DNA of 64,000 nt from Nostoc sp. FACHB-152 (lineage in GTDB: Bacteria; Cyanobacteriota; Cyanobacteriia; Cyanobacteriales; Nostocaceae). A model generated the notes under the pieces. It ran no database searches. It saw nothing but the letters and a program-made list of their open reading frames with translations, and had not been told where the DNA came from. Shown here piece after piece: positions 16,555-26,600 of this stretch. Positions within the stretch are counted from its first letter, which is position 1. Every line of letters starts with the position of its first letter. Made by a program: the position numbers and the translations under genes. The stretch lies in contig NZ_JACJRV010000006.1 of NCBI RefSeq assembly GCF_014697475.1, positions 1 through 64,000 of the forward strand, in the 5' to 3' direction.

Positions 16555-17535
16555 CTAGATAACTCCCGCCTGAAATACTTTACCAATTACCTCTTCTATG
16601 GGCGGTTCGGTGACTTTTAAATCAATCACTTCTAAATCTGCCAAAATTTGAGCTACGGTTCGTGTCAGTGCATCTTGCTCTACTATAAAGCTTACTGCTC
16701 GTCCGTCTAAGAGTTGTACTTCTCCGTAAGATTTGAGTTTTTCTTTTGGTAAGGGTTGGGCTAACTCTACATGAACTTCTCGATATGGTGCAAAGCGTTC
16801 TAGCAGCCCATCTAAACTACCGTCATACATTAGCTTTCCTTGGTGAATTAACAGCACTCGCTGACACAATGCGGTAATATCAGCCATATAGTGGCTAGTT
16901 AATAACACTGTCGCCTGATAACGCTGATTGTACTCGCGCAAAAAGTCACGCACAGCCACTTGAGCATTCACATCTAAGCCTAGTGTTGGTTCATCTAAAA
17001 ACAATACTTGAGGACGGTGCAAAAGTGCTGCTAACAATTCTGCCTTCATCCGCTCGCCTAATGACAGTTTTCGCACTGGCTGGTTAAGCTGACCATCCAA
17101 AAACAGCATCTCTGATAATTCACCTACCCGCCGGTGAAATTCTTTATCGGGGATGTCATACACAGCAGCATTAATTCTCAAAGAATCCATTGCTGGTATA
17201 TCCCAGAGAAGTTGCTGCTTTTGTCCCATGACTAAGGTAATTTTTTGTAAAAATGCTTCTTGACGCAGAAAAGGGGTGTGTCCAGCAACTTTGATTGTTC
17301 CACCAGAAGGATGTATCAAACCCGTCAGCATCTTCAATGTCGTAGTTTTACCTGCGCCATTTGGCCCCAAAAACCCCACCACCTCACCGGGAGCAATTTC
17401 AAAGGAAACATCCTGTACAGCTTTAATTACACGGTAGTTACGCCGGAAGAAGTGGGTAATTGTCCCGGCAATACCTGGCTCTTTGACAGCTACAGGATAA
17501 AATTTACTGAGATTTTCAACAAATATATTTGACAT
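16555..17535 (-). CDS. ABC transporter ATP-binding protein (paired with DUF990-type permease)
   Basis: The 326-residue protein carries one nucleotide-binding domain with Walker A GPNGAGKTT, signature LSLGERMKAEL, Walker B VLFLDEPTLGLD and H-loop LTSHYMADI. The LSLGER variant and the long C-terminal extension with EPPIEEVIGKVF are typical of the ATPases that pair with DUF990/ABC-2 permeases. It is the first gene of a two-gene operon with the permease at 15625-16413. Confidence 0.9.
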   Translation of the reverse strand: MSNIFVENLSKFYPVAVKEPGIAGTITHFFRRNYRVIKAVQDVSFEIAPGEVVGFLGPNGAGKTTTLKMLTGLIHPSGGTIKVAGHTPFLRQEAFLQKITLVMGQKQQLLWDIPAMDSLRINAAVYDIPDKEFHRRVGELSEMLFLDGQLNQPVRKLSLGERMKAELLAALLHRPQVLFLDEPTLGLDVNAQVAVRDFLREYNQRYQATVLLTSHYMADITALCQRVLLIHQGKLMYDGSLDGLLERFAPYREVHVELAQPLPKEKLKSYGEVQLLDGRAVSFIVEQDALTRTVAQILADLEVIDLKVTEPPIEEVIGKVFQAGVI

Positions 17536-17682
17536 AAAATTTATTTCTAAACCTGCAAAAGACGCGAGATTGTTTCATCAATCATCTACGTCTCTCAGAG
17601 GTTGAAAAGACTAGGGTAGGTGCTTTGCGAACTATAAATTAGGATAATTTTCCTTGATAAATCCCAGGTAAAAGTATATGTG

Positions 17683-19326
17683 TTAACGTAAACGCCCCGA
17701 TCGCAATGTACTAATAATCAGCCACAATCCCAACAAACTGGCAGCAGCAAATAACACACTACTTAAGAACGATAATTGTGATGTCTGCGCTTTTGTAGTA
17801 ATAATTGCTGCGCCCATTATCAATGAACCCACCAATATACTAAAAGACAAACGATTGGCGGCATCGTCTAATGTGCGGCGCATTCCATCTAAACCGCGCA
17901 ACGATAAATTCCATTGCAGGGTTTCTGATGTAACTCGGTCTAATAATAGTTCAATTTGTCGGGGTGATTGTAATGATAAACTTTTTAAGTCGAGGGCAGT
18001 TCTTAAAAGCGATCGCACCGGATTATCGCCCACTAGTTGCCGTCTAAACAAGTCTGTCATTAACGGCTTGACTTCATCAAACAAATTAATTTCTGGGTTG
18101 AAGGCACGGGCTACACCTTCTAAATTAGCTAGGGTTTTAGCATATAAACCCATATTGCTCGGCAGTCTAATTTTATTGTTGCGGGCAACTTGCAAAATTT
18201 CATAAATCACTTGACTGAAGTTCATCTCCGTCAAGCTGACATTATGATATTTCCGCAACATCCGGTCATAATCACTTTCTAGCCGCGCTACAATTACGGG
18301 CTGTGGTGAATCTGCTAACTGCAATGTTAACTGAGCGCACCTACCAGCATCTAAATCGACGATCGCCAGCAACATTTCTGTTAATATCTGCTGGGTACGA
18401 GGATCGAGTCTACCTACCATCCCACAATCTAACAGTGCTACCCGACCATCGTTGAGATAAAACAAATTTCCGGGATGGGGATCGGCATGAAAAAACCCAT
18501 CAATATATAACTGTTGGAAAAATGCCCGAAATAATAACGTAGTTATAGCTTTACGTTCTGCCGCTACATTACCATTATTGTCGCTGTTAAATGTTGCTGA
18601 CAAGAAGGGGACTCCATCTAACCACTCCATTACCAACAACTTTTCGGAAGTTAAATCCCAATAAATTTCTGCAACTACAATTTGTTTCGGGTCAAACCAG
18701 CGACCTTTAGCTAAATTTCGTCGCAGTTCGTCTGTATATCCAGCTTCTCTTGTAAAGTCTAATTCCGCTTCTAAAGCTTTGGTAAATTCTTCAGCCGTGG
18801 ATTTAATTTCGTAAGTTTGTCCAAAATCTGTACGCGCAACTAAATCAGCGATCCCCTGAATTAAAGCAATATCTTGAGCAATGGTAATCTCGATCCCCGG
18901 ACGTTGCACTTTCAGCGCGACTTCTCGACCATCGGCTAATGTGGCGCGATGAGTTTGAGCAATTGATCCCGCCGCCACGGGGACTGGGTTAATCTTTTGA
19001 AAAACTTCTTCTAGGGGACGTTTTAATTGTTTGCGAATAACTACTTCGATCTCTGTCCAGGGAACTGGCGGTACTTCATCTTGTAGTGTTGACAGTTCCT
19101 CAATGTATGAGGCACTTAGTAAATCTGGCCGAGTCGATAATAACTGACCAAGTTTGACATAAACAGGCCCCAAATTTACCAAGATATTTTTTAAAACTGC
19201 TGGGGTGGGTAGCTGGGGTTCATCGGTTTTGCCACCCGTCAGCAGTCTTCGCATATAATCCCAGCCATTGCGAAGTACTACTTCAATAATTTCTCGTTGA
19301 CGAGGAACAGTTTGGGTTAGAAACAT
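17683..19326 (-). CDS. UbiB/ABC1/AarF-family atypical kinase
   Basis: The protein (547 residues from ATG 19326; TTG at 19341 possible) has the UbiB hallmarks: the KxGQ motif in VYVKLGQLLSTRPDLL, the alanine-rich nucleotide loop AAGSIAQTHRA, catalytic-loop equivalent HADPHPGNLFYL and metal-binding DCGMVG. Two C-terminal hydrophobic helices anchor it in the membrane. Family members support quinone or lipid metabolism; in cyanobacteria and plastids they are linked to prenylquinones and tocopherol. It follows yidD by 28 bp and may be cotranscribed with it. Confidence 0.9.
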   Translation of the reverse strand: MFLTQTVPRQREIIEVVLRNGWDYMRRLLTGGKTDEPQLPTPAVLKNILVNLGPVYVKLGQLLSTRPDLLSASYIEELSTLQDEVPPVPWTEIEVVIRKQLKRPLEEVFQKINPVPVAAGSIAQTHRATLADGREVALKVQRPGIEITIAQDIALIQGIADLVARTDFGQTYEIKSTAEEFTKALEAELDFTREAGYTDELRRNLAKGRWFDPKQIVVAEIYWDLTSEKLLVMEWLDGVPFLSATFNSDNNGNVAAERKAITTLLFRAFFQQLYIDGFFHADPHPGNLFYLNDGRVALLDCGMVGRLDPRTQQILTEMLLAIVDLDAGRCAQLTLQLADSPQPVIVARLESDYDRMLRKYHNVSLTEMNFSQVIYEILQVARNNKIRLPSNMGLYAKTLANLEGVARAFNPEINLFDEVKPLMTDLFRRQLVGDNPVRSLLRTALDLKSLSLQSPRQIELLLDRVTSETLQWNLSLRGLDGMRRTLDDAANRLSFSILVGSLIMGAAIITTKAQTSQLSFLSSVLFAAASLLGLWLIISTLRSGRLR

Positions 19327-19354
19327 TTTGGTAAACTGCAAGCCAGCAGTAAAT

Positions 19355-19633
19355 TTAAAGTGGTAGACAACAAGGAATTACAATACAGCCGGAGCTATTT
19401 TTAGTTAAAGTTCGACTGGCTAAAGTACAGTCTTGAAATCTTTTTTGGGATGATTTTACAACTTCTAATAAGCTTTGTTCACTTAATATTTTCTTAATGT
19501 AAGTTGAACAAGATTCTCCTCCATGTAATTGGCGATGGGCGCAAGAAAAACCCTTAAACGGAGAAAGATAATTTTGATAAGCGGTGATGGAGTTAATAGC
19601 TATTGTCTTAGCCAAAGGCTCAAAGCTAGTCAT
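19355..19633 (-). CDS. yidD: YidD-family membrane protein insertion efficiency factor
   Basis: The 92-residue protein matches the YidD/haemolytic-domain family: YQNYLSPFKGFSCAHRQLHG, then GESCSTYIKK and RFQDC with the conserved cysteines. The family helps YidC insert membrane proteins and is usually about 70-85 residues. In most bacteria it lies in the rpmH-rnpA-yidD-yidC cluster; here it lies between manC and a ubiB-type gene instead, so this may be a paralogue. It has an extra cysteine-bearing C-terminal tail (IVIPCCLPL). Confidence 0.82.
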   Translation of the reverse strand: MTSFEPLAKTIAINSITAYQNYLSPFKGFSCAHRQLHGGESCSTYIKKILSEQSLLEVVKSSQKRFQDCTLASRTLTKNSSGCIVIPCCLPL

Positions 19634-19717
19634 AACTGTCAGTAAAAATAACAGACAATCAAGTTATAATAGAAAAACTAGCTTTCAAGCCTCTGTCAAG
19701 GGTTTTAACTTTGATAG

Positions 19718-20782
19718 TTACAGTAGGTTAGAAAAGCGGGGATCATCTTGCAGGATTTTGAGAACCTGCTTAATTTCTTGGGTGCGTTCTTTATTGACGA
19801 TGAGTGTAACGTTGCGATCGCGCACAATCACCACATCCTCTAAACCAATAGTAACAATTACATCCTCTGGATTACTAGCATAAAGGATTGATCCTTGCGT
19901 ATCTAACCCTACATGAGTAGCTAATTCTACATTGGGAGTCTCTTCTTTTTTGAGTAAACGCTCGATCGCATTCCAATCTCCTAAATCATCCCAACCAAAA
20001 TCAACAGGCATGACGTATGCTAGATTGGTCTTTTCCATGAGTGCATAGTCTATACTCTTTTTAGGCAACTGGGGGTAAACCTCAGGGCCGTATTGTTCTA
20101 AAGGTTCAATGATTTCTGGCGCATGGGTGTGTAGTTCCTCAAGAACAACCCCAGCCCGAAACACGAACATTCCACTATTCCAGCTAAAACGTCCCGTAGA
20201 TAAAAAAGTTTCTGCTAATTCGCGGTTAGGCTTTTCAGTAAAACGGTTGACGTGATAAGCTGGCAACTCATTAAAGTTACCCATCTTTTCACCTTGTTCA
20301 ATGTAGCCGTAACCAGTTGATGGAAAAGTGGGCTTAATTCCTAAAGTAACAATCGCTGCGGTGCTTGTTGCTAGTTGAGTAGCAGCCTTTAATGTGTTTG
20401 AAAACGCCTTTTGGTCAGCTATCCAATGGTCAGCCGGAAAAAAGCCAATAACAGCGTCTTCTCCATAACGCTTTTTAATTTCTAAACTTGTCCAAGCAAC
20501 GGCGGCGGCAGTATCCCTTCCCTCTATCTCAATTAATAAGTTTGGCGATGGCAGTTCGGGCAACTGTTGGCGTACACCTTCAGCTATCTGGCTAGAAGTA
20601 ATTACCCATAAGGAATTCCAACCGTCTGCCAATGGGAGCAATCGATCAGCAGTTGCTTGCAGTAAACTTCTAGAACTACCATCTAGACTTAAAAATTGTT
20701 TAGGACGGTCTTTACGACTGAGAGGCCAAAAACGCTCACCTTTGCCACCAGCGAGGATGACGGGGAACAAGGAACTATTCAT
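19718..20782 (-). CDS. manC: Mannose-1-phosphate guanylyltransferase
   Basis: The 354-residue protein begins with the nucleotidyltransferase signature VILAGGKGERFWPLSRKDRP, then KQFLSL, and has the sugar-phosphate motif RFTEKPNRE and FWNSGMF-like FSWNSGMFVF. It makes GDP-mannose from mannose-1-phosphate and GTP for exopolysaccharide, lipopolysaccharide and fucose synthesis. It is the short form: the C-terminal phosphomannose isomerase domain of bifunctional ManC/AlgA (about 470 residues) is absent. I start at ATG 20782; a GTG at 20794 is in frame. It is divergent from an LCP ligase gene. Confidence 0.92.
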   Translation of the reverse strand: MNSSLFPVILAGGKGERFWPLSRKDRPKQFLSLDGSSRSLLQATADRLLPLADGWNSLWVITSSQIAEGVRQQLPELPSPNLLIEIEGRDTAAAVAWTSLEIKKRYGEDAVIGFFPADHWIADQKAFSNTLKAATQLATSTAAIVTLGIKPTFPSTGYGYIEQGEKMGNFNELPAYHVNRFTEKPNRELAETFLSTGRFSWNSGMFVFRAGVVLEELHTHAPEIIEPLEQYGPEVYPQLPKKSIDYALMEKTNLAYVMPVDFGWDDLGDWNAIERLLKKEETPNVELATHVGLDTQGSILYASNPEDVIVTIGLEDVVIVRDRNVTLIVNKERTQEIKQVLKILQDDPRFSNLL

Positions 20783-20899
20783 GTTGTCATACACACCTAC
20801 GCAAGAACACTACAAGTGTACAGTGTGCTTTTACGCTGGCAAGATTTGTAGCTTGGATTAACATAACTTTTAGGGAAGTGGTCGAGTGGGGAGAAATTT

Positions 20900-22411
20900 G
20901 TGATTAGAGAAGTTCAATGGTCAGAAAATGAGGTTACACCTCAGCAAATACCAGGTTTAGATTTAGAAAGCCAGCCTGGTCAAATACAGCGCTTAGAGAA
21001 TCAGGGAACGCTGCAAACAGCAACAGATTCAGAAGTTGAATCTACAACTCAAGAAGCAACAGCCACGGCTTCTCGCAGCGTTGTCGAGTCAGTGAGTGCA
21101 ATTCCCAACGAACTCTATGAGAGATTGGGCTTGAGTATGCCTCGCTGGCTGCTGTGGATACTCACAGTAGTGATGGGGGTAATTCTCTCTGGACTATTAG
21201 TATCGACTTTGGCACTCTGGACTCCTTTATGGAGCAATCTGGATAAAACAGACGAAGAACAGGGGTTTGCTGGTAAAGATGAACAAAAAGTTCCCTTACC
21301 AGGGGAATTATGGGGCAAAATTTCTCAATACCAGCTATCGCGTCCCATGAATATTTTGATTATGGGAATTGAGCCAGTGAATAATGCTGTGGATGGCTCA
21401 CCTGAAAGTTTTGCTGGCAAAAGCGACACCATGCTTTTAGTGCGGCTCAACCCCAGTGATAAATCCATCCGGGTGCTTTCGATTCCCAGGGATACCATGA
21501 TTGCGATCCCAGAAAAAGGTTTAACAAAGCTATCGGATGCTAACCCTCAAGGCGGGCCAGTGTTGGCGGCGCGGGTAGTTAGCCGGACTTTGAATAATGC
21601 GCCAATTGACCGTTATATTCGGATTTCTACCAGTGGCTTGAGACAATTAGTTGATCAGCTGGGTGGGGTAGAGGTATTTGTACCTAAATCAATGGAATAT
21701 CGTGATACTAGCAGTCAACTGTCCATTAATTTAGTTAGTGGTTGGCAAACCCTCAATGGCGAACAGGCAGAACAGTTTGCCCGTTTCCGTGAAGAGGGGC
21801 TAGGGGATTTAGAAAGAGTGCAGCGACAACAAGCACTAGTCACGGCATTACTGCAACGCCTCAACAGTCCTACGGTTCTACCTAAGTTACCTCAATTAAC
21901 CCGCCTGATGCGGAAGTATTTTGACACTAACTTAAAGATAGAAGAAATGATGGCTTTGGTGAATTTTTCCGTAAATGTAGAACGGGATAAATTCCAAATG
22001 ACCACTTTACCGGGTACCTTCAGCCGCTTTAGTCAAGACCCCAATAGCTATTGGCTGAATATGACTGGACAACAAAATCTACTGAATAATTATGTTGGGG
22101 TCGATGTGCCTGGACTGAAAGCAGATGCGCGTCCAGTTTCTAACCTCAAAATTGCTATTCAAAATGCTTCTAATCAACCACAAGTAACCGAAAAAGTTAT
22201 TGCTTATCTCAAAGGGAAAGGCTTTAAAAATATTTACACAGCTTCAGATTGGCCTGATAGCCAACGTCAAACTCAGATTATTGTCCATAGAGGTAGCCGA
22301 CAACCAGGAATTGACCTGCAAAAGATCTTGGGTTTAGGTCAAATTGAAGTGTCATCATCTGGGGATTTTGAATCTGATATTACGATTCGGATTGGGAAAG
22401 ATTGGAAATAG
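20900..22411 (+). CDS. LytR-CpsA-Psr (LCP) family protein
   Basis: The 503-residue protein has a GTG start, a disordered N-terminus, one transmembrane helix (about 83-107) and an extracytoplasmic LCP domain containing IMGIEPV, SDTMLLVRLNP, VLSIPRDTMIAIPEKG and the acidic/arginine residues that bind polyprenyl pyrophosphate. A LytR_C domain fills the C-terminus (from about residue 415). LCP proteins attach glycopolymers from lipid carriers to peptidoglycan. The divergent manC, and murJ downstream, fit a cell-wall glycan role. Confidence 0.9.
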   Translation: MIREVQWSENEVTPQQIPGLDLESQPGQIQRLENQGTLQTATDSEVESTTQEATATASRSVVESVSAIPNELYERLGLSMPRWLLWILTVVMGVILSGLLVSTLALWTPLWSNLDKTDEEQGFAGKDEQKVPLPGELWGKISQYQLSRPMNILIMGIEPVNNAVDGSPESFAGKSDTMLLVRLNPSDKSIRVLSIPRDTMIAIPEKGLTKLSDANPQGGPVLAARVVSRTLNNAPIDRYIRISTSGLRQLVDQLGGVEVFVPKSMEYRDTSSQLSINLVSGWQTLNGEQAEQFARFREEGLGDLERVQRQQALVTALLQRLNSPTVLPKLPQLTRLMRKYFDTNLKIEEMMALVNFSVNVERDKFQMTTLPGTFSRFSQDPNSYWLNMTGQQNLLNNYVGVDVPGLKADARPVSNLKIAIQNASNQPQVTEKVIAYLKGKGFKNIYTASDWPDSQRQTQIIVHRGSRQPGIDLQKILGLGQIEVSSSGDFESDITIRIGKDWK

Positions 22412-22485
22412 TCAAAAGTCATTAGTCATTAGTCATTATCCCTTACTCTTGACTATGGACTATTGACTATGGACTCTTGACCAAA
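22412..22485. repeat. STRR heptamers after the LCP gene
   Basis: Heptamers of the GTCATTA type (three units from about 22418) and then GACTATG/GACTATT units (22449-22475) fill the gap between the LCP stop codon and the pentapeptide gene. The array begins directly at the stop codon. Confidence 0.75.
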
Positions 22486-22494
22486 CATAAAGTT

Positions 22495-23001
22495 ATGAAC
22501 AAGATTTGGCAGAAATTATTAAGTTTGTTTCTAATTTTGCTATTGGCTGGTCTGTGGGTAATACTTAGCCCGCGACCAGCTTTTGCTCAAATTAATACAA
22601 TCAACTACAGCAACATCAATTTAGAAAACCGCGACTTTGCTAATACTGATTTGGCTGGTGTCACCTTTGTCGCGGCGGAAATGCGGGGGACGAATTTTCA
22701 AGGAGCGAATTTAACAAACGCCATTTTTACTAAGGGTGTTTTATTAAAAGCTAATTTAGAAGGTGCAAACTTGACGGGTGCTTTAGTAGATCGCGCTACT
22801 TTAGATGGTGCTAACTTAAAAAATGCTAATTTTACCGAAGCGACTTTAACCAGTAGCCGCTTTTATGATGCTGACATTACTGGCGCGGATTTCACAGACG
22901 CTTTAATTGACCGCTATCAAGTTTCTTTGCTGTGTGAAAAGGCTGATGGGGTAAATCCAGTAACTGGTGTTGCTACCCGCGATAGTTTGGGTTGTAAGTA
23001 A
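22495..23001 (+). CDS. Secreted pentapeptide-repeat protein
   Basis: The 168-residue protein has an N-terminal signal sequence ([17 protein letters not shown], likely cleavage after PAFAQ) and about 16 A(N/D)Lxx pentapeptide units from residue 35 to 140, such as [11 protein letters not shown]. These fold as a right-handed quadrilateral beta helix. Two cysteines near the C-terminus (LLCEKAD and LGCK) could form a disulfide. It would reside in the periplasm or thylakoid lumen; its function is unknown. A TTG at 22477 is in frame but falls inside repeat DNA. Confidence 0.9.
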   Translation: MNKIWQKLLSLFLILLLAGLWVILSPRPAFAQINTINYSNINLENRDFANTDLAGVTFVAAEMRGTNFQGANLTNAIFTKGVLLKANLEGANLTGALVDRATLDGANLKNANFTEATLTSSRFYDADITGADFTDALIDRYQVSLLCEKADGVNPVTGVATRDSLGCK

Positions 23002-23017
23002 AAGTATGAAGTTTGTA

Positions 23018-23095
23018 GACGCGTTCGCGAAGCGTTCTCGAAGAGTAGCGGCTTGCCGTTCGCGTAGCGTCTCCTTTTAGGAGAAGGCTAGTTTG
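23018..23095. repeat. GC-rich palindromic dispersed repeat
   Basis: The segment GACGCGTTCGCGAAGCG, AGTAGCGGCTTGCC and TTCGCGTAGCGTCTCC contains nested inverted repeats (GACGC/GCGTC, TTCGCGAA) and ends with TAGGAGAAGGCTAG. It is one of the palindromic elements common in Nostoc intergenic DNA. Confidence 0.7.
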
Positions 23096-23209
23096 AAGTA
23101 TGAAATATAGTTATTAAATGTTTATCGGACACAGGGAATTGAGAACAGGAAATTTCACCTACTCTGTTCCCGATTATTTCATTCTTCTCCAGACTGTCAG
23201 GTATTATTC

Positions 23210-24814
23210 GTGACTAATCAAGAGCAAAAATCGTCTCGTTCTTTCGCTGGAATTGCTGGCATTGTTGCCGCAGCCACGTTAATTAGTAAAGTATTTGGGT
23301 TAATTCGGCAGCAAGCGATCGCTGCCGCTTTTGGTGTTGGTGCAGCTGCGACTGCTTATAGCTATGCCTATATTATTCCTGGCTTTTTATTGATATTACT
23401 AGGTGGTGTCAACGGGCCATTACACAGTGCTGTTGTTAGTGTTTTAGCTAAACGCAAGCAACAAGAAGCTGCGCCTATGGTGGAAACAGTGACCACCCTA
23501 GTGGGTGGAATACTGTTGATTGTTACCGTTGCCCAGATTTTTTTAGCAGATACCATTGTTGATATTGTCGGTCATGGTTTGAATGCCACTACAAGAGCGA
23601 TCGCCATTCAACAACTCCAAATCATGGCCCCGATGGCTTTATTTTCGGGCTTGATTGGCATTGGTTTCGGGACTCTCAATACTGCCAACCAATATTGGTT
23701 ACTTTCTATCAGCCCTTTACTATCAAGTATCACTGTAGTTGCTGGTATTGCGATTTTAGCTTTGCAATTAGGCAAGAACATTATTCTGCCAGAATACGCC
23801 TTCATGGGTGGAATGGTGTTAGCCTGGGGAACTTTAGCCGGGGCAATTCTTCAGTGGTTGGTGCAATTGATTGCCCAGTGGCGGTTAGGACTAGGTACGC
23901 TGCGTCTGCGGTTTGATTTTAAAGCCCCTGCTGTTCAAGAAGTGATTAAAATTATGACTCCGGCAACAATTTCTTCGGGAATGATGCCAATTAATGTTGC
24001 CACTGACCTTTATTTTGCCAGTCCTATTCCTGGTGCGGCGGCTGGTTTTAACTATGCCAATTTGCTAGTTCAAACACCTTTAGGGATTATTTCTAATATT
24101 ATTTTGTTACCTTTATTACCAATTTTTGCCAAACTAGCGGAACCCGAAAATTGGCCTGATTTGAAATTACGCATTCGCCAAGGTTTATTACTTACAGCCT
24201 GCACGATGCTGCCTTTGGGGTCTTTAATGGTGGTATTATCAGTGCCAATTGTGCAGGTAGTATATGAGCGAGGAGCCTTTAAGCAAGATGCTACGCAGTT
24301 GGTTTCTTCGCTATTGGTTGCCTATGGCATAGGGATGTTTGCTTATTTGGGGCGAGATGTTTTAGTACGCGTGTTTTACGCCTTAGGAGATGGGCAAACA
24401 CCGTTTCGGATTAGCATTTTTAACATTTTGCTGAACGTTGTACTTGATTATTTTTTGGTTAAACCTTTTGGTGCGCCAGGTTTGGTATTAGCAACTGTTG
24501 GTGTTAATTGCAGCTCAATGTTAATGCTGTTATGGTTACTTGATCGCAAGCTTAACGGTTTACCTTGGCGTGAGTGGAGTTTGCCAATTTTTGGTTTACT
24601 TGGTGGCAGTATCGTGGCTGGGGTAGCCAGTTATGGTACTTTGTTTGGCTTGCAGCATTTATTAGGTACAAAAGGCTTAGTAATTCAGTTAGTAGAGTTG
24701 TCAATTGCTGGTTTAGTGGGCTTAGTTGTGTTTGCTGCGATCGCTTCACTTATGAAAATACCAGAGGTGAATACTTTTGTTTTGCGCTTGCGTCAGCGTT
24801 TCTTAAAAAAATAA
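23210..24814 (+). CDS. murJ: Lipid II flippase MurJ
   Basis: The 534-residue polytopic protein has about 14 hydrophobic segments and the MurJ/MviN signatures: LISKVFGLIRQQAIAAAFG at the N-terminus, RVFYALGDGQTP late in the protein, and the central arginine/aspartate region MTPATISSGMMPINVATD. It moves lipid II across the inner membrane for peptidoglycan assembly. It starts with GTG. The neighbouring LCP protein and GDP-mannose enzyme make this a cell-envelope region. Confidence 0.93.
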   Translation: MTNQEQKSSRSFAGIAGIVAAATLISKVFGLIRQQAIAAAFGVGAAATAYSYAYIIPGFLLILLGGVNGPLHSAVVSVLAKRKQQEAAPMVETVTTLVGGILLIVTVAQIFLADTIVDIVGHGLNATTRAIAIQQLQIMAPMALFSGLIGIGFGTLNTANQYWLLSISPLLSSITVVAGIAILALQLGKNIILPEYAFMGGMVLAWGTLAGAILQWLVQLIAQWRLGLGTLRLRFDFKAPAVQEVIKIMTPATISSGMMPINVATDLYFASPIPGAAAGFNYANLLVQTPLGIISNIILLPLLPIFAKLAEPENWPDLKLRIRQGLLLTACTMLPLGSLMVVLSVPIVQVVYERGAFKQDATQLVSSLLVAYGIGMFAYLGRDVLVRVFYALGDGQTPFRISIFNILLNVVLDYFLVKPFGAPGLVLATVGVNCSSMLMLLWLLDRKLNGLPWREWSLPIFGLLGGSIVAGVASYGTLFGLQHLLGTKGLVIQLVELSIAGLVGLVVFAAIASLMKIPEVNTFVLRLRQRFLKK

Positions 24815-24875
24815 CTGTGAACTTTGAACAACGCTAACCTTGCTCGAAATTATATGCCTGCTGAATTCTGCTGTA

Positions 24876-26600
24876 TCATTCCTTCATAGTCAGAGGTATA
24901 CGCACAATGAAAATTGAGCCTACTCCTGGCTGACTTGTGACAAAAATCTCACCGCCCATCATGTGGCAAAAATGGCGGCTAATTGCTAATCCTAGTCCTG
25001 TACCGCCATACCTTTTAGTAGTTGAAGTATCCCCTTGGATAAAAGGTTGAAATAACTGTTGCTGTTGATGATATGTCATGCCAATGCCTGTATCAGCAAC
25101 TGTAAATGAAATCATGCTCAAGGGCGATTCTAAAGGGGAATTTGGTTTTTCACTTTTAACAGTTAGTGTGACTTTACCGTTAGTAGTAAATTTAGCCGCA
25201 TTACTCAGCAGGTTTAATAATACTTGCCGCATCCTGGTCTGATCAGCATACATTGTTCCCAGTTGCTCGTCGCACTCTACTACTAAAACATTGCCGTTTT
25301 TTTCGATAGATGGCTTGATAGTGTGAACAATATTATGAATCAAATTGGCAATTTCAAATGTCTCTGGATAAAGAGTCATTTTCCCCGCTTCAATTTTTGA
25401 CAAGTCGAGGATGTCATTAATTAATTCTAGTAAGTGTCTACCTGCGGAGTTGATTGTTTCTAAGTCAGTAATAAAATCTCCCGATAAATTTAAATCTGTA
25501 GCGTCATCCTGCAACAGTTGGCTGAGTCCAATTACAGCATTTAGAGGTGTACGTAGTTCATGGCTGACATTAGCCAGAAATACGCTCTTGGCTTTGCTGG
25601 CGGCCTCGGCTAATTCTTTCGCTTGTTCTAGTTGTTTGGTGCGTTCTGATACTCTTTCAATTAAACGATTTAACGATTTGGCTAACAAGCCAATTTCATC
25701 TTCGGTGGTGACTGGGGCGCGCAAATCAAAGTTAGATTTGCGGGCGACTTGTTCTGCGACTTGGGTAACGGTGATTACTGGTTCGGCGATCGCTCGACTA
25801 GTGCGCCATGCGATAATGGCAGCGATCGCTACTGATACCAGCATACTCACCATTACAATTAATCTTTCAACCCCTTTAGCTTGCTCTACATCTTGTTGTC
25901 TTTCTTGTTCTTGATTTTCGGCAGTTTGCAAGATATTAGCTAACTTCTCTGATAGCAGATCTAACTGTATGGCTGTTTCACCACGCATAATTGTGAGTAA
26001 TTGCTCTCTAGTTAAGGCAATTTGCGGTGGCTGTAAGGGCTGCTTATCAGTTTTTTGCAATATAGCTTCTATTTGGTCAACGTAAGACTTTAAATTAACT
26101 GCATAATCTTGTAATAAAGCCTGTAAATTACCACTTGCTGCTGCTAACCTTTTTGGCTTTGTATCTATAAAAGCATCAATTTTTTTCTCTAAATTTTTAG
26201 CTTTATTAACACTACTTAAAAATTCGTTTTTTTTAGTTAACAGCTTTTGTGAATCTTCTAATACTGCAACTAAATTAGAGCTATGTAATTGCGCGCCGAC
26301 TACTGCATTTTTATAGTCATTCAGTAGTTGTCGTTGTTCTTGAGCTTGATTAAACTGCCTGATTTCTCGCCCTCTGTAGTAGTTGGCGATTACTAAACCA
26401 GTAAGTGACCCAAAAAAACCAATGCCAATAGCGACAAAATAGCCATAACCAATTTTCTGATGTATCCGCCAGGAACTGGCCTTTAGTTTCCCACTAGAAG
26501 GAAATTCTATAGTTGGTAGTTCGTCGGTTGATGGCTCTTGGTCTGGCACTTTTTTGCTTTCTAAATTGCTGTTAATAAGGTTAGGCTTGTGAGTTTGCAT
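24876..26600 (-). CDS. Membrane sensor histidine kinase with HAMP domain
   Basis: The 574-residue protein has transmembrane helices at about 50-73 and 246-265 enclosing a 170-residue mostly helical extracytoplasmic sensor, then HAMP (266-318), a coiled coil, HisKA with the phospho-acceptor H347 in [18 protein letters not shown], and an HATPase domain with VADTGIGM and [14 protein letters not shown]. It is a hybrid-lineage kinase without its own receiver. No response regulator gene lies nearby, so its partner is elsewhere. The ligand of the helical sensor is unknown. Confidence 0.92.
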   Translation of the reverse strand: MQTHKPNLINSNLESKKVPDQEPSTDELPTIEFPSSGKLKASSWRIHQKIGYGYFVAIGIGFFGSLTGLVIANYYRGREIRQFNQAQEQRQLLNDYKNAVVGAQLHSSNLVAVLEDSQKLLTKKNEFLSSVNKAKNLEKKIDAFIDTKPKRLAAASGNLQALLQDYAVNLKSYVDQIEAILQKTDKQPLQPPQIALTREQLLTIMRGETAIQLDLLSEKLANILQTAENQEQERQQDVEQAKGVERLIVMVSMLVSVAIAAIIAWRTSRAIAEPVITVTQVAEQVARKSNFDLRAPVTTEDEIGLLAKSLNRLIERVSERTKQLEQAKELAEAASKAKSVFLANVSHELRTPLNAVIGLSQLLQDDATDLNLSGDFITDLETINSAGRHLLELINDILDLSKIEAGKMTLYPETFEIANLIHNIVHTIKPSIEKNGNVLVVECDEQLGTMYADQTRMRQVLLNLLSNAAKFTTNGKVTLTVKSEKPNSPLESPLSMISFTVADTGIGMTYHQQQQLFQPFIQGDTSTTKRYGGTGLGLAISRHFCHMMGGEIFVTSQPGVGSIFIVRIPLTMKE

